Source of the DNA: Nocardia brasiliensis IFM 10847 | GTDB taxonomy: Bacteria > Actinomycetota > Actinomycetes > Mycobacteriales > Mycobacteriaceae | DNA length: 64,000 nucleotides | Assembly: GCF_000710915.1 (NCBI RefSeq) | Contig: NZ_BAUA01000042.1 | Location: 1 to 64,000 of the forward strand | Direction of reading: 5' to 3' | In this document: positions 41,641 to 52,228 of the stretch, one piece after another | How positions within the stretch are numbered: the first letter of the stretch is position 1 | Layout of the letters: each line of letters opens with the position of its first letter | The notes under the pieces: model-generated | Told to the model about the DNA's origin: nothing | Seen by the model: only the letters and a program-made list of their open reading frames with translations | The model's database searches: none | Program-made: the position numbers and the translations under genes

Positions 41641-43128
41641 ATGCCGATGTCCACGAAAGCTCCGACCGCCACCACGACGACCGGGAACGAGAACGGCGCC
41701 ACCGTCACGAACGGGGACGCCGACGCCGGGAGCGCGTTCGCCTTGCCGACGCAAACCCGCACGTTGACCGGGTGGGGTCGCACCGCACCAACCTCCTCCG
41801 AAGTGCTCTCGACCGGCGATCCGGAACTGATCGCCAAGGCCGTCGCCATGGTCGCCGAGGACAACGACAGCAAGCCACCACACCTGCGCCGCGGTGTCAT
41901 CGCGCGCGGGCTCGGCCGCTCCTACGGCGACCACGCGCAGAACGCGGGTGGGCTGGTGGTCGACATGACGGCGCTGAACAACATCCATCGGATCGACCGC
42001 GACACGCGGATCGTCGACGTGGACGGCGGGGTCAGCCTGGACCAGCTCATGAAGGCGGCGCTGCCGTTCGGGCTGTGGGTTCCGGTGCTGCCCGGCACCC
42101 GTCAGGTGACGATCGGCGGCGCCATCGCCTCCGACATCCACGGTAAGAACCATCACAGTGAAGGCAGCTTCGGCAACCACGTGCGCTCGATCGAGCTGCT
42201 CACCGCCGACGGGCAGGTGCAGCACCTCACGCCGAAGCGCAACGCCAAGCTGTTCTGGGCGACCGTCGGCGGCAACGGCCTCACGGGCATCATCCTGCGC
42301 GCGACCATCGAGATGACGCCTACCGAGTCGGCGTACTTCCTCAACGACGGCGTGAAGACCACGACGCTCGACGAGACCATCGCGGCGCACAGCGACGGCA
42401 GCGAAGCCGACTACACCTACTCGAGCGCGTGGTTCGACGTGATCAGCCCGCTGCCGAAGCTGGGCCGCGCCACCATCACCCGCGGCAGGCTGGCCAAGGT
42501 CGACGAGCTACCCAAGCGCCTGCGTAAGAAGCCGCTGAAATTCGATGCGCCGCAACTGATGACGGTGCCGGACATCTTCCCGAACTGGACGATGAACAAG
42601 CTGACGCTGCGCTCCATCGGCGAGGCGTACTACGCGATGGGCGGCAACTACACCGGCAAGGTGCAGAACCTGACGCAGTTCTATCACCCGCTCGACATGA
42701 TCGCGGAGTGGAACCGTGGCTACGGCTCCAACGGTTTCCTGCAGTACCAGTTCGTGGTGCCGACCGAGGCGGTCGAGGAGTTCAAGCGGATCATCATCGA
42801 CATCCAGGCCTCGGGTCACTACTCGGCGCTCAACGTGTTCAAGCTGTTCGGCGCGGGCAACCCGGCGCCGCTGAGCTTCCCGATGCCGGGCTGGAACATC
42901 TGTGTCGACTTCCCGATCAAGCCCGGGCTCAACGAACTGGTCAGCGAGCTGGACCGGCGGGTGCTGGAGTTCGGCGGGCGGCTGTACACGGCGAAGGACT
43001 CGCGCACCAGCGCCGAGACCTTCCACCAGATGTACCCACGGATCGACGAGTGGATCAAGATCCGCCGAAGTGTCGATCCCACAGGCGTTTTCATGTCCGA
43101 TATGGCGAGAAGGCTGGAGCTTCAGTGA
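41641..43128 (+). CDS. dprE1: Decaprenylphosphoryl-beta-D-ribose 2'-oxidase DprE1
   Basis: A 495-aa FAD enzyme (VAO type) with [38 protein letters not shown] and Gly-rich FAD contacts. It oxidises DPR at C2', and DprE2 then reduces the product to DPA, the only arabinose donor for the cell wall. Cys421 in [11 protein letters not shown] corresponds to Cys387 of M. tuberculosis, the covalent benzothiazinone target, so the drug site is intact. The N-terminal ~35 residues are a low-complexity extension; ATG 41647 is an alternative start. Confidence 0.95.
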   Translation: MPMSTKAPTATTTTGNENGATVTNGDADAGSAFALPTQTRTLTGWGRTAPTSSEVLSTGDPELIAKAVAMVAEDNDSKPPHLRRGVIARGLGRSYGDHAQNAGGLVVDMTALNNIHRIDRDTRIVDVDGGVSLDQLMKAALPFGLWVPVLPGTRQVTIGGAIASDIHGKNHHSEGSFGNHVRSIELLTADGQVQHLTPKRNAKLFWATVGGNGLTGIILRATIEMTPTESAYFLNDGVKTTTLDETIAAHSDGSEADYTYSSAWFDVISPLPKLGRATITRGRLAKVDELPKRLRKKPLKFDAPQLMTVPDIFPNWTMNKLTLRSIGEAYYAMGGNYTGKVQNLTQFYHPLDMIAEWNRGYGSNGFLQYQFVVPTEAVEEFKRIIIDIQASGHYSALNVFKLFGAGNPAPLSFPMPGWNICVDFPIKPGLNELVSELDRRVLEFGGRLYTAKDSRTSAETFHQMYPRIDEWIKIRRSVDPTGVFMSDMARRLELQ

Positions 43129-43886
43129 TCAATGCCGTGGGAAACCCGCAGGCCATTCTGCTGCTCGGCGGTACCTCCGAGATCGGCCTCGCGATCTGCG
43201 CGGAATACCTGAAGAAGGGGCCCGCGCGGATCATCCTGGCCGCCCTGCCCAATGATCCGCTGCGCGAAGAAGCCGTCGCGCAGATGAAGGCGGCGGGTGC
43301 CAGCAGTGTCGAACTGATCGATTTCGACGCGCTCGACACCGACGGTCACCCGAAGGTGATCGACGCGGCCTGGGACGGCGGCGATGTCGATATCGCGATC
43401 GTCGCGTTCGCGCTCGACGGTGACCCGGAAGAGCTGTGGCAGAACCAGCGCAAGGCCGTGCAGGTCGCCGGAATCAACTACACCGCATCGGTTTCGGTCG
43501 GCGTGCTGGTCGGCGAGAAGATGAAGGCGCAGGGCTTCGGGCGGATCATCGCGATGTCCTCGGTCGCCGGTGAGCGGGTCCGCCGCACGAACTTCGTCTA
43601 CGGCTCCACCAAGGCCGGCCTGGACGGTTTCTACCTCGGGCTCGGCGAGGCGCTGCGCCCGCACGGGCCGCGCGTGCTGGTGATCCGGCCGGGCATGGTG
43701 CGCACCAAGTTCTCCGCGCACGTCAAAGAGGCGCCGCTCACCGTGGACAAGGAAGTCATTGCCGAGCTGGCGGTTTCGGCCGCGCAGAAGGGCAGGGAAC
43801 TCATCTGGGCGCCGGGCACCTGGCGCTACGTCATGATGATCCTGCGCCACATCCCGCGCCCGATCTTCCGCAAGCTGCCCATCTGA
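43125..43886 (+). CDS. dprE2: Decaprenylphosphoryl-2-keto-ribose reductase DprE2
   Basis: A 253-aa SDR with [13 protein letters not shown] (NADH site), [21 protein letters not shown] (catalytic Ser/Tyr/Lys) and a C-terminal membrane-facing basic helix. It completes epimerisation of DPR to DPA together with DprE1. The GTG start overlaps the dprE1 stop by four bases, so the pair is translationally coupled. Confidence 0.95.
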   Translation: MINAVGNPQAILLLGGTSEIGLAICAEYLKKGPARIILAALPNDPLREEAVAQMKAAGASSVELIDFDALDTDGHPKVIDAAWDGGDVDIAIVAFALDGDPEELWQNQRKAVQVAGINYTASVSVGVLVGEKMKAQGFGRIIAMSSVAGERVRRTNFVYGSTKAGLDGFYLGLGEALRPHGPRVLVIRPGMVRTKFSAHVKEAPLTVDKEVIAELAVSAAQKGRELIWAPGTWRYVMMILRHIPRPIFRKLPI

Positions 43887-44121
43887 CGCACGCTGCCGCG
43901 CCGGTCCGCGCCGCTGTGCCGGAGTGGGCCGGCGGCGGGCGGGCCTGCGCGAAATCAGGCGTCACCGGCATGGGTCGCCACATCCGGCACCGGACCTGGC
44001 AGCATGTTCGCGGATCGTCCGAACGCCGCAGTGCGGGCGTCGTGACGCCGACGTGAAAGCCGAGCCCGAACGAAGCCGGAGATGCCATGCGAGTGTTCGA
44101 CTGTGACGACCGCGGAGCGCC

Positions 44122-46137
44122 GTGGTGACCACCGCGACCGCACCGAGCGGTGCATCGACGGAGCACGGCGAGCCGGCGCGGACGCCGGGTAAAGCGCAGC
44201 TGCTGGTTCGCCACCTCGGCTCCGGGGTGGGCGAGGCGCTGCTGGCGGCGGTGGTCGCCACGGTGGTGACCGGTGTTGGGCTGGTGGCGTTCTCGCGGGT
44301 GCAGTGGCCCGCGTTCAACTCCTCCAACGTCACTCGGGCGCTGACCACGGTCGGACAGGTAGTGGCAGCGGTACTGCTGATCACGGCGATCGTGCTGCTG
44401 CGGCGGCAGCGCTGGCGTTGGGCGGCGAAAGTGCTGTCCTGGGTGGGCATTTCGACCTTCGTCACGTTCACCCTGGGGATGCCGCTGGCGGCCACCAAGC
44501 TGTATCTGTTCGGCGTCTCGGTGGACCAGGAGTTCCGCACCGAGTATCTGACCCGGCTCACCGACACCGCGGCGCTGCGCGATATGACCTACGCCGACCT
44601 GCCGCCGTTCTATCCAGCGGGCTGGTTCTGGATCGGCGGACGCGTCGCCAACGTACTCGGTCTGACCGGGTGGGAAACCTTCAAGCCGTATGCGATCGGC
44701 TCGATCGCGGTCGCGGCGGTGATCTCACTTGTGCTGTGGTCCAAGCTGATTCGCGCGGACTGGGCGGTCGCGGTGACCGCGGCGGTGACCGCGCTCGCGG
44801 TCGCGTACGCCGCGCCCGAGGCCTACAGCGCGGTGATCGTGATCCTGCTGCCGCCCGCACTCGTGCTCGCCTGGGGCGCGCTGCACCGGCCCCTCGACGC
44901 GGGCAAGACCCTCGGCGGGTGGGGCGCGGTGCTCGGCACCGGGCTGTTCCTCGGCTGGTCCGCCACGTTCTACACGCTGTACGCGGCGTTCGCGGCCTTC
45001 GCCGTCGCGCTGATGGGGCTCATCGCGGCCGGACTCGCGGTGCGCGAACACCGGGCCGCCGCCCATCCGCGCCGGGCACGCGACGCCGCCGAGACGCTGC
45101 CGCCATGGCGGGCGGCGGTCCCACCACTGGTCCGGCTGGCGGTGATCGCGGTGCTCGCCGCGCTGGTCGCGCTGATCGTCTGGCTGCCGTACCTGCTGAA
45201 GACGCTGAGCGGCAAGGTCGCCACCTCCGGTTCCGCGTTCCACTACCTGCCCGAATCCGGGGCCGAACTGCCGTTGCCGATGGCCGAGTTCTCGCTGCGC
45301 GGCGCGCTCTGCCTGATCGGATTGCTCTGGCTGGTGGTGCGAGCCGCCTCGTCGCGGCGGGCGCAGGCGCTGGGCATCGGGGTGCTGGCCGTGTACCTGT
45401 GGACGCTGCTGTCCATGGCGGCGACGGCGGCCGGGACCACACTGCTCTCGTTCCGGTTGGAATCGGTGCTGCTCGCGCTGCTCGCCGCGGCCGGCGCGTT
45501 CGGTTTCGTGGAGGGTGCGCGGGCGATCTATCAGGCGTTGAACGAGCCGCAACAGTTCCGGATCGCCGCCGTCGCGGTCGCGGTGGTCGGCGCGCTCGCG
45601 TTCACCCAGCACATCCCGCACATTCTCGCGCCGGAGATCACCACCGCCTACACCGACACCGACGGCAACGGGGAACGCGCCGACCAGCGCGCCCCGTCGG
45701 CGGTCGCGCACTACCGCGCGATCGACGCGGCGCTGCTCGCGCAGACCGGCCGGCCGCGCTCGGACACGGTGCTGCTCACCGCCGACACCAGCTTCCTGTC
45801 CTTCTACCCGTACTACGGCTTCCAGGCGCTCACCTCGCACTACGCGAACCTGCTCGCCGACTTCCCCGGCCGGGCCGCGACCATCGAGAGCTGGAGCAAG
45901 CTGAAATCGTCCGCGGCGTTGCTCGACGCATTGGCGGCCTGCCCGTGGCGGGCACCGGACGCCTTCCTGTTCCGGCGCAGCGGCGACACCTACACCCTGC
46001 GTCTGGCCAAGGACGTCTACCCGAACGATCCCAACGTGCAGCGCTACTCGGTGGCCTTCCCCAAGGACCTCTTCGCCGATCCGCGCTTCACGAGCACCGA
46101 TATCGGCCCGTTCACCCTGGTCACGCTGCGAAAATAG
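44122..46137 (+). CDS. aftA: Arabinofuranosyltransferase AftA
   Basis: A 671-aa GT-C membrane protein with about 11-12 helices in the first ~490 residues and a soluble periplasmic C-terminal domain (about 505-671). The long first periplasmic loop includes DQEFRTEYLTRLTDTAALRD and PPFYPAGWFWIGGR. AftA primes galactan with the first arabinofuranose from DPA (Rv3792). It follows dprE2 by 235 bp as in mycobacteria. Start GTG 44122, with GTG 44125 equally possible. Confidence 0.93.
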   Translation: MVTTATAPSGASTEHGEPARTPGKAQLLVRHLGSGVGEALLAAVVATVVTGVGLVAFSRVQWPAFNSSNVTRALTTVGQVVAAVLLITAIVLLRRQRWRWAAKVLSWVGISTFVTFTLGMPLAATKLYLFGVSVDQEFRTEYLTRLTDTAALRDMTYADLPPFYPAGWFWIGGRVANVLGLTGWETFKPYAIGSIAVAAVISLVLWSKLIRADWAVAVTAAVTALAVAYAAPEAYSAVIVILLPPALVLAWGALHRPLDAGKTLGGWGAVLGTGLFLGWSATFYTLYAAFAAFAVALMGLIAAGLAVREHRAAAHPRRARDAAETLPPWRAAVPPLVRLAVIAVLAALVALIVWLPYLLKTLSGKVATSGSAFHYLPESGAELPLPMAEFSLRGALCLIGLLWLVVRAASSRRAQALGIGVLAVYLWTLLSMAATAAGTTLLSFRLESVLLALLAAAGAFGFVEGARAIYQALNEPQQFRIAAVAVAVVGALAFTQHIPHILAPEITTAYTDTDGNGERADQRAPSAVAHYRAIDAALLAQTGRPRSDTVLLTADTSFLSFYPYYGFQALTSHYANLLADFPGRAATIESWSKLKSSAALLDALAACPWRAPDAFLFRRSGDTYTLRLAKDVYPNDPNVQRYSVAFPKDLFADPRFTSTDIGPFTLVTLRK

Positions 46138-46263
46138 GTTTCAGGCAGGCCCGCGGCGACCGGGTCCCGTTCATCACATCCCTACCCGACTGCCAGGCAG
46201 AACACAGCCTCGGCAGGTAGGGTCGGCGGCTGAGTTTCAGCTAGGCCGAGGAGAAGTTCGCAG

Positions 46264-48132
46264 GTGGTACGGGCACGACAGGCCGATCCGGTAGTCACGA
46301 ACGGGTCGGCGGTAGGGATCGCGGAACGGGAAACCACCGCGATCGGAGTGCCCACCGCGGAGCCGTCGGCTCCGGCGCGCCGCCGAAGACTCCCCCGGAT
46401 CCGGATGAACCGGGCCGATCTGCTCGTCACGGTCGGTTATCTGGCGCTGGCCGCCACGGTCTTGTCCGGTCAGTGGCGCAACACCCAGAGCGGGTACCTG
46501 ATCAAGAGCGGTCAGGACCAGACCATGTGGGAATGGTTCTTCGCGGTCACCGCCCACTCGGTCGCGCACCTGGAGAATCCGCTCGGCACCGATCTGCAGA
46601 ACTTTCCCGCCGGGGTGAACATGATGGCCAACACGGCCATGTTCGGGGTCGGCGTGCCGTTCACCCCGATCACCCTGCTGTTCGGGCCCACGGTGACCTT
46701 CGTCCTGGTGCTCACGCTCGGCCTCGCCACCACCGCCGCGGCGTGGTACTGGCTGTTCTCCCGGGAACTGGTCGAATCTCGGGTCGCGGCCGCGATCGGC
46801 GGGCTGTTCTGCGGTTTCGCGCCGGCGATGATCTCGCACGCCAACGCGCACCCGAATTTCGTTGTGCTGCTCCTGCTTCCGATCATGGCCGGACTGTTGA
46901 TGCGGATGGCGCGGCGGGCCGGCGTACGCGACGCCGACGCGCGGCGCTGGCGCGTCCGCGATGCCGTCTGGCTGGGATTCCTTGTCGCACTGCAGATCGC
47001 GCTCGGCGAAGAACCACTGTTGATCTTCGCACTCGCGTTCGGGCTGTTCTCGGTCGTCTACCTGCTGCACACACCCCGGCACGGGCTGCGGGTGCTGCGC
47101 GGGCTCACCCCCGCGCTGCTGCTGGCGGCGGTGATTGCGCTCATGCTCACCGAAATCCCGCTGTGGTGGCAGTTTTTCGGGCCGCAGAGCTACCGCTCCA
47201 TCGACCACGGCCCGATGGGCAACGATCTGAAGGCGATCGTGCAGTTCCCGTCCGAATCCCTCGGCGGCCTCTTCGCGCCCGGACAGAACGTCGCGATCAA
47301 CGAGACCGAGCAGAACGCCTACTTCGGCTGGCCGCTGCTGCTGGTGCTCACCGCCACCCTCGCGCTGCTCTGGCGCGAACGGGTGGTGCGCGCGGCGGCC
47401 GTGGTGATCGCGGTGTTCGGCGTGCTCTCGCTCGGCGCAGTCGCCATGTTCGGCAAGCAGGACACCGGCATCGAATTGCCTTGGCGCTGGGCCGAACACG
47501 TCCCGCTGCTGAGCACCGTGCTGGAGACCCGGCTCACCATGGCGGCCATCCCCGCCATCGCGGCGGTGCTGGCCCTGGCCACCCAGCGGGCGATCGGCTG
47601 GTGGCGTGAGTCGCCGGGCGACTGGCGGCCGCTGGCCTGGTTCGGCGCGCTGCTGTGCGCGCTGCTGCCGTTGACCCCGACCATCCTGCCGGTGGTCCAA
47701 CGACCCGCCACACCCGCGTTCTTCGCGGACGGGACGGTGCGCGACTACGTGCACGGCGGGTCGGTGGTCATGGTGCCGCCGCCGCGGCCGCTGGACGCGG
47801 GCGCACTGCGCTGGCAGGCCGACGCGGGCTTCGACTTCCCGCTCGCCGGAGGGTATTTCGTCGGTCCGACCGGCACGCAGAAGAAGGGGATCTACGGACC
47901 CGAGATGCGGCCGACCACCGCACTGCTCGTGCAGGCGCAGGACACCGGCACAGTGCCGCCGATCACCGCGGAGACCCGCGCCGACGCGCAGGAGGACCTG
48001 AGGTTCTGGCAGGCCGACGTCCTGGTGCTGCCCGCTACGAAGAACGGCGACACACTGCGCACCACCGTGACCCGACTGCTCGGCTTCGCCCCGGCCCGCG
48101 TCGACGACGTGTGGCTCTGGAAGCTGAGGTGA
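46264..48132 (+). CDS. Unassigned GT-C-like membrane glycosyltransferase
   Basis: A 622-aa protein with about 11-12 helices (about 50-490) and a periplasmic C-terminal domain (about 495-622). The first large loop (WRNTQSGYLIKSGQDQTMWEWF, then ENPLGTDLQNFPAGVNMMANT) suits a polyprenyl-linked sugar transferase. It lies between aftA and embC, where mycobacteria have no such gene, and is in the same direction. The enzyme could add arabinose, mannose or another sugar; this cannot be decided from sequence. GAGGAG precedes GTG 46264. Confidence 0.78.
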   Translation: MVRARQADPVVTNGSAVGIAERETTAIGVPTAEPSAPARRRRLPRIRMNRADLLVTVGYLALAATVLSGQWRNTQSGYLIKSGQDQTMWEWFFAVTAHSVAHLENPLGTDLQNFPAGVNMMANTAMFGVGVPFTPITLLFGPTVTFVLVLTLGLATTAAAWYWLFSRELVESRVAAAIGGLFCGFAPAMISHANAHPNFVVLLLLPIMAGLLMRMARRAGVRDADARRWRVRDAVWLGFLVALQIALGEEPLLIFALAFGLFSVVYLLHTPRHGLRVLRGLTPALLLAAVIALMLTEIPLWWQFFGPQSYRSIDHGPMGNDLKAIVQFPSESLGGLFAPGQNVAINETEQNAYFGWPLLLVLTATLALLWRERVVRAAAVVIAVFGVLSLGAVAMFGKQDTGIELPWRWAEHVPLLSTVLETRLTMAAIPAIAAVLALATQRAIGWWRESPGDWRPLAWFGALLCALLPLTPTILPVVQRPATPAFFADGTVRDYVHGGSVVMVPPPRPLDAGALRWQADAGFDFPLAGGYFVGPTGTQKKGIYGPEMRPTTALLVQAQDTGTVPPITAETRADAQEDLRFWQADVLVLPATKNGDTLRTTVTRLLGFAPARVDDVWLWKLR

Positions 48133-48172
48133 TCATCGGCAGCGGCCGGTCGAGTAGCTAGCATCAACGACC

Positions 48173-51100
48173 GTGCGAGCGGACCGAGCAACTCGAGCGT
48201 TCACCCGTCCCGGCGACAGCGACGGGGCCGACGGTGCTCCGCGCCGGGATCGGGCCGGCCGATATCGCCTGATCGCCATCGTCGCCGGACTGCTCGGGTT
48301 CGTGCTGGCGCTGCTCACCCCGGTACTGCCGGTGAAACAGGACCGGGCGACGCTGGACTGGCCGCAGGCCGGGACGAGCAGCGTCGAGGCGCCGCTGGTG
48401 TCCTACGTGCCGCTGCGGATGCACGCGACGCTGCCGTGCGCGCTGGTGCGGGCCGTGGGACCGGCCGGCACCGTGGTGTCCACCGTGCCCGTCGCGTCGG
48501 GTCAGGCGGCAACCAAGGGGCTGGTCGTCTCGGTCGCCGACGGTGTGCTGTCGGTGATCCTGCGCGATGTGCCGCTGCTGTCCGCGCCGGTCGAGGAGAT
48601 CACCACGGGCACCGGTTGCACGGCGCTGACCATCGATTCGACCGCCGCCGCGACGAGCACCGAGCTCACCGACGTGACCCGGCAGGACGGAACGCCCTTC
48701 CGTAACACCGTGACTCGCGATATCCGGCCCCAGATCGTCGGTGTCTTCACCGATCTGGCCGCCGACCGGCTCGACGGCGCCGCAGTGCACGCCGATATCG
48801 ACTCGCGCTTCTCCTCCTCCCGCACCGCGCTGAAACTGGCCGCGATCGTCGTCGCGGCGCTGAGCACCGTCGTCGCGCTGCTCGCGCTGCATCTGCTCGA
48901 CACCAGTGACGGGCGCCGGGCCCGGCGCTTCCTGCCCGCCCGCTGGTGGCGGTTCGGCGCGACCGACGCGGTGGTGCTCGGCACGCTGGGCCTGTGGCAC
49001 TTCATCGGCGCCAACACCTCCGACGACGGCTACATCCTGAACATGGCGCGGGCCTCCGGGCACGCCGGGTTCATGGCGAACTACTACCGCTGGTTCGGCG
49101 TGCCCGAGGCGCCGTTCGGCTGGTCCTACGAGGTGCTCGCGTGGATGACCCGGGTCTCCGACGCCAGCCCGTGGATGCGCCTGCCCGCACTGCTGGCCGG
49201 CATCACCTGCTGGCTGGTGATCAGCCGGGAAGTACTGCCGCGCTTGGGTGCTCGCGTCCGGCGCAACAAGGTCGCGCTGTGGACCGCGGGCCTGGTGTTC
49301 CTCGCGTTCTGGCTGCCCTACGACAACGGCCTGCGGCCGGAACCGCTGATCGCCGCCGGCGCGCTGCTCACCTGGTGCTCGATCGAACGCGCCATCGCCA
49401 CCGGGCGACTGCTGCCCGCCGCCATCGCCGTGCTGATCGCGGGCTTCTCGCTGGCGGCCGGCCCGACCGGGCTCATCTGCATCGCGGCGCTGATCGCCGG
49501 ATCGCGACCGGTGTTGCAGATCATCATCAAACGCGCCCGCGGTGTGGTCCCCGCACCGGGCGGCGGTGTGGCCGAAAGCCCCACGGCCGCCGCCGATACC
49601 GGCACTACCCAGGTTGCCCGGCGAAACTCGTTGCCCGCCTCGATCTTCCGTTACCTGGCCCTGCTCGCGCCCGGCCTGTCCGCCGGAACCCTGGTGCTGG
49701 TGGTGGTTTTCGCGGACCAGACGCTGTCCACCGTCATGGAGGCGACCCGGGTGCGCACGCTCGTCGGGCCGAACGTGGCCTGGTTCGACGAACGCACGCG
49801 ATGGGATTCGCTGCTGATGCTCTCACCGGACGGCTCGCTGGCCCGGCGCTTCGGCGTGCTCGTCATGCTGCTGTGCCTGCTGGTCTGCGTGTTGCAGGTG
49901 CTGCGCAAGGGCCGCATCCCCGGCACCTCGCGCGGGCCGTCGGTGCGGATTCTCGGCATCGTGTTCGCCTCGCTGTTCCTGATGATGTTCACGCCGACCA
50001 AGTGGACCCATCACTTCGGCGTGTACGCCGGGCTGGCCGGCTCGCTCGCCGCGCTCGCGGCCGTCGCGGTCGGCACCGAAGGGATTCGCTCGCCGCGCAA
50101 CCGCGCCCTGTTCGCCGCCGCGGTGCTGTTCCTGCTCGCGATCACGTTCACCGGATCGAACGGCTGGTGGTACGTGTCCAGCTACGGCGTGCCGTGGTGG
50201 GACAAGGCGCCACTGGTGGCGGGCAAAGGCTTCTCCACCCTGTTCCTCGGGTTGAGCGGCGTCGCGCTGCTCGTCGCGGTGTGGGCGCACTATCGGCAGC
50301 CGTATCGCCGGGAGCGGTTGACGCCCAGGCGCTTCGACCGGTTCGCCAGCGCGCCGTTGACCATCGCCGCCGCGGTGCTGGTGCTGTTCGAGGTCGCGTC
50401 GCTGGCCAAGGCGGCGGTCGCGCAGTACCCGGCCTACTCGATCGCGAAGTCGAATCTCGAATCCCTGGCCGGTGATTCGTGCGCCCTCGCGAACGAGGTG
50501 CTGGTCGAGACGGACACGAAGAACTCGCTGCTGCTGCCGCTCACCGGCGCTCCCGCCGACGGGTTGGCCGCCGAGACAAAGGGATTCACACCGAACGGGG
50601 TCGCGAGCGACCTCACCGCCGATGCCGAGGAGACGGTGTCCGGCGGCGCCAACTCGGTGAACAGCGACGCCAAGAACAAGACGACCAAGACCACCGGCGC
50701 GGGCACCGGCGGCGGCACCACCGCCCAGACCGGGATCAACGGCAGCACGGTCGCGCTGCCGTTCGGGCTCGACCCGGCGACGACCCCGGTCCTGGGCAGC
50801 TACCAGGACAACGAACAGCAGCAGGCCTCGCTCACCTCGCAGTGGTACGGCCTGGACCTGACCGACAGCATGCGCCACGACCCCGCCTACCAGGTGCTCG
50901 CGATCACCGCGGCGGGCCGGATCCGGCACATCGACGCCGACGGCGTGGTCACCTACGGACAGGAGCTGCACCTCGAATACGGCGTGCGCGAGGCGGGCGG
51001 CGCGGTGCGCAAGCTCGGCTCGATCGACCCGCTCGACATCGGGCCCGCCCCGTCCTGGCGCAACCTGCGGGTGCCGCTGGACCAGTTGCCGGTCGAGGCG

Positions 51101-51568
51101 AACGCGGTGCGCCTGGTCGCGGTGGACAACGACATCACGCCCAAGCAATGGCTCGCGGTGACCCCGCCCCGGCTGCCCAAGCTGGCCGCGCTGAATTCCG
51201 TTGTCGGCAGTAAGGATCCGGTGCTGCTCGACTGGCATGTCGGGCTCGCGTTCCCGTGCCAGCGTCCGTTCGACCACCACGACGGCGTCGCCGAGGTGCC
51301 GCGCTGGCGGATCCTGCCCGACCGGGTCGGCTCCGATGCCTCCAACGCCTGGCAGGACGATATCGGCGGTGGACCGCTCGGCTGGACCGGGCTGCTGCTG
51401 GAATCCGAGACCGTCCCCAGCTACCTCGAACACGACTGGTCGCGCGACTGGGGTTCGCTCGAGAAGTTCACCCCGTACGACCCGAATGCCCGGCCCGCCG
51501 TTATCGGCGGCACGGTCGAAACGCGCAGCGGATTCGCCAAGGACGATCCGATCCGCGCACGCGGATGA
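48173..51568 (+). CDS. embC: Arabinosyltransferase of the Emb family, EmbC-like
   Basis: A 1131-aa protein with about 13-15 helices, a large N-terminal periplasmic loop, the catalytic NTSDDGYIL (Asp284, Asp285), the TPTKWTHHFG proline/His motif, and a C-terminal carbohydrate-binding half (about 730-1131). Emb proteins extend arabinan with alpha-1,5 (and EmbA/B alpha-1,3) linkages from DPA and are ethambutol targets. Met291 matches EmbB Met306. The C-terminal RDWGSLEKFTPYDPNARPA fits EmbC best. A disordered insert at about 800-845 is lineage-specific. Confidence 0.92.
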   Translation: MRADRATRAFTRPGDSDGADGAPRRDRAGRYRLIAIVAGLLGFVLALLTPVLPVKQDRATLDWPQAGTSSVEAPLVSYVPLRMHATLPCALVRAVGPAGTVVSTVPVASGQAATKGLVVSVADGVLSVILRDVPLLSAPVEEITTGTGCTALTIDSTAAATSTELTDVTRQDGTPFRNTVTRDIRPQIVGVFTDLAADRLDGAAVHADIDSRFSSSRTALKLAAIVVAALSTVVALLALHLLDTSDGRRARRFLPARWWRFGATDAVVLGTLGLWHFIGANTSDDGYILNMARASGHAGFMANYYRWFGVPEAPFGWSYEVLAWMTRVSDASPWMRLPALLAGITCWLVISREVLPRLGARVRRNKVALWTAGLVFLAFWLPYDNGLRPEPLIAAGALLTWCSIERAIATGRLLPAAIAVLIAGFSLAAGPTGLICIAALIAGSRPVLQIIIKRARGVVPAPGGGVAESPTAAADTGTTQVARRNSLPASIFRYLALLAPGLSAGTLVLVVVFADQTLSTVMEATRVRTLVGPNVAWFDERTRWDSLLMLSPDGSLARRFGVLVMLLCLLVCVLQVLRKGRIPGTSRGPSVRILGIVFASLFLMMFTPTKWTHHFGVYAGLAGSLAALAAVAVGTEGIRSPRNRALFAAAVLFLLAITFTGSNGWWYVSSYGVPWWDKAPLVAGKGFSTLFLGLSGVALLVAVWAHYRQPYRRERLTPRRFDRFASAPLTIAAAVLVLFEVASLAKAAVAQYPAYSIAKSNLESLAGDSCALANEVLVETDTKNSLLLPLTGAPADGLAAETKGFTPNGVASDLTADAEETVSGGANSVNSDAKNKTTKTTGAGTGGGTTAQTGINGSTVALPFGLDPATTPVLGSYQDNEQQQASLTSQWYGLDLTDSMRHDPAYQVLAITAAGRIRHIDADGVVTYGQELHLEYGVREAGGAVRKLGSIDPLDIGPAPSWRNLRVPLDQLPVEANAVRLVAVDNDITPKQWLAVTPPRLPKLAALNSVVGSKDPVLLDWHVGLAFPCQRPFDHHDGVAEVPRWRILPDRVGSDASNAWQDDIGGGPLGWTGLLLESETVPSYLEHDWSRDWGSLEKFTPYDPNARPAVIGGTVETRSGFAKDDPIRARG

Positions 51569-51572
51569 ATGG

Positions 51573-51618
51573 TCGCCGCCGCGCACCCGAACCGACCGGT
51601 TGGGTGTTGCGGCGGCGA
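51573..51618 (+). terminator. Hairpin after embC
   Basis: TCGCCGCCGC (51573-51582) pairs perfectly with 51609-51618, and the loop folds further. An A-tract rather than a U-tract follows on the plus strand, so termination is tentative. Confidence 0.5.
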
Positions 51619-51704
51619 AAAAATATCGTAAACAGACCGGTTGGACGGCAAATTCACGGTGCGATCACAGGACGAGTTCAGCGAAAAACCGTAATCTGTG
51701 CAGT

Positions 51705-51866
51705 ATGACGTCGGCTTTCGATCAGATGGATCTGCGCGATCTCGTCGGTCTCCTCACCGAGGACGAACAACGGGAACTGCGCCCCGCGGTCCTGCGCGTA
51801 CTCAACCGCCTCCCCTCCCAAGAAGTGCTCCGCCGCGAACTCGGCCTGCGTATGACCAAGGTCTGA
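51705..51866 (+). CDS. 53-aa small protein, paralogue 1
   Basis: A 54-codon frame with strong GC3 bias (ATG at 51705). The product is a charged helical peptide (DLRDLVGLLTEDEQRELRP). A second gene 520 bp downstream encodes a related N-terminal 30 residues, so the frame is under selection or recently duplicated. Function unknown. It lies between embC and a Uma2 gene. Confidence 0.55.
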   Translation: MTSAFDQMDLRDLVGLLTEDEQRELRPAVLRVLNRLPSQEVLRRELGLRMTKV

Positions 51867-52228
51867 GCAACCCCCCGGCTAGCCCGATCCGCGCCCTACC
51901 CCCTGGCCCGCGTCAGCCCCGCCCGAACGTACCCGGCCCGGATCGCAGAACCAACGAAATCTCTTGCCCACCACCGCTGCACACGACCAGCGGCAGTCGC
52001 CGGCAACGCCGAAACCCCCGCGCCCCGCATCACCCACTCCTGAAACCGATGCGGGCGCCCGACTTTCACCCGCGGGTAGACCCACGCCCGGATAATTGAG
52101 CCACGAGTCCCAAACAAGCCATCAACGCCATTTCCTCCCGTGACGACCACACCGGCACGTCCTTCGTAGACCCGAGCCGGTCCGGCCGATCGGCCCTGAA
52201 GTCCGATTGCTGAGGGAAGGTTGCACGC
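51867..52228. other. 362-bp noncoding gap between the small paralogues
   Basis: No supported gene. A minus-strand frame of 84 codons (51896-52150) has only about 60% GC at third positions in the stretch checked, far below its neighbours, and was rejected. No repeat or RNA is recognised. Confidence 0.4.

Noticed and set aside
51896..52150. Minus-strand frame of 84 codons rich in Trp and Arg between the two small paralogues
   Set aside because: In a sample of codons only about 60% end in G or C, much lower than neighbouring genes; no ribosome site and no recognisable domain.
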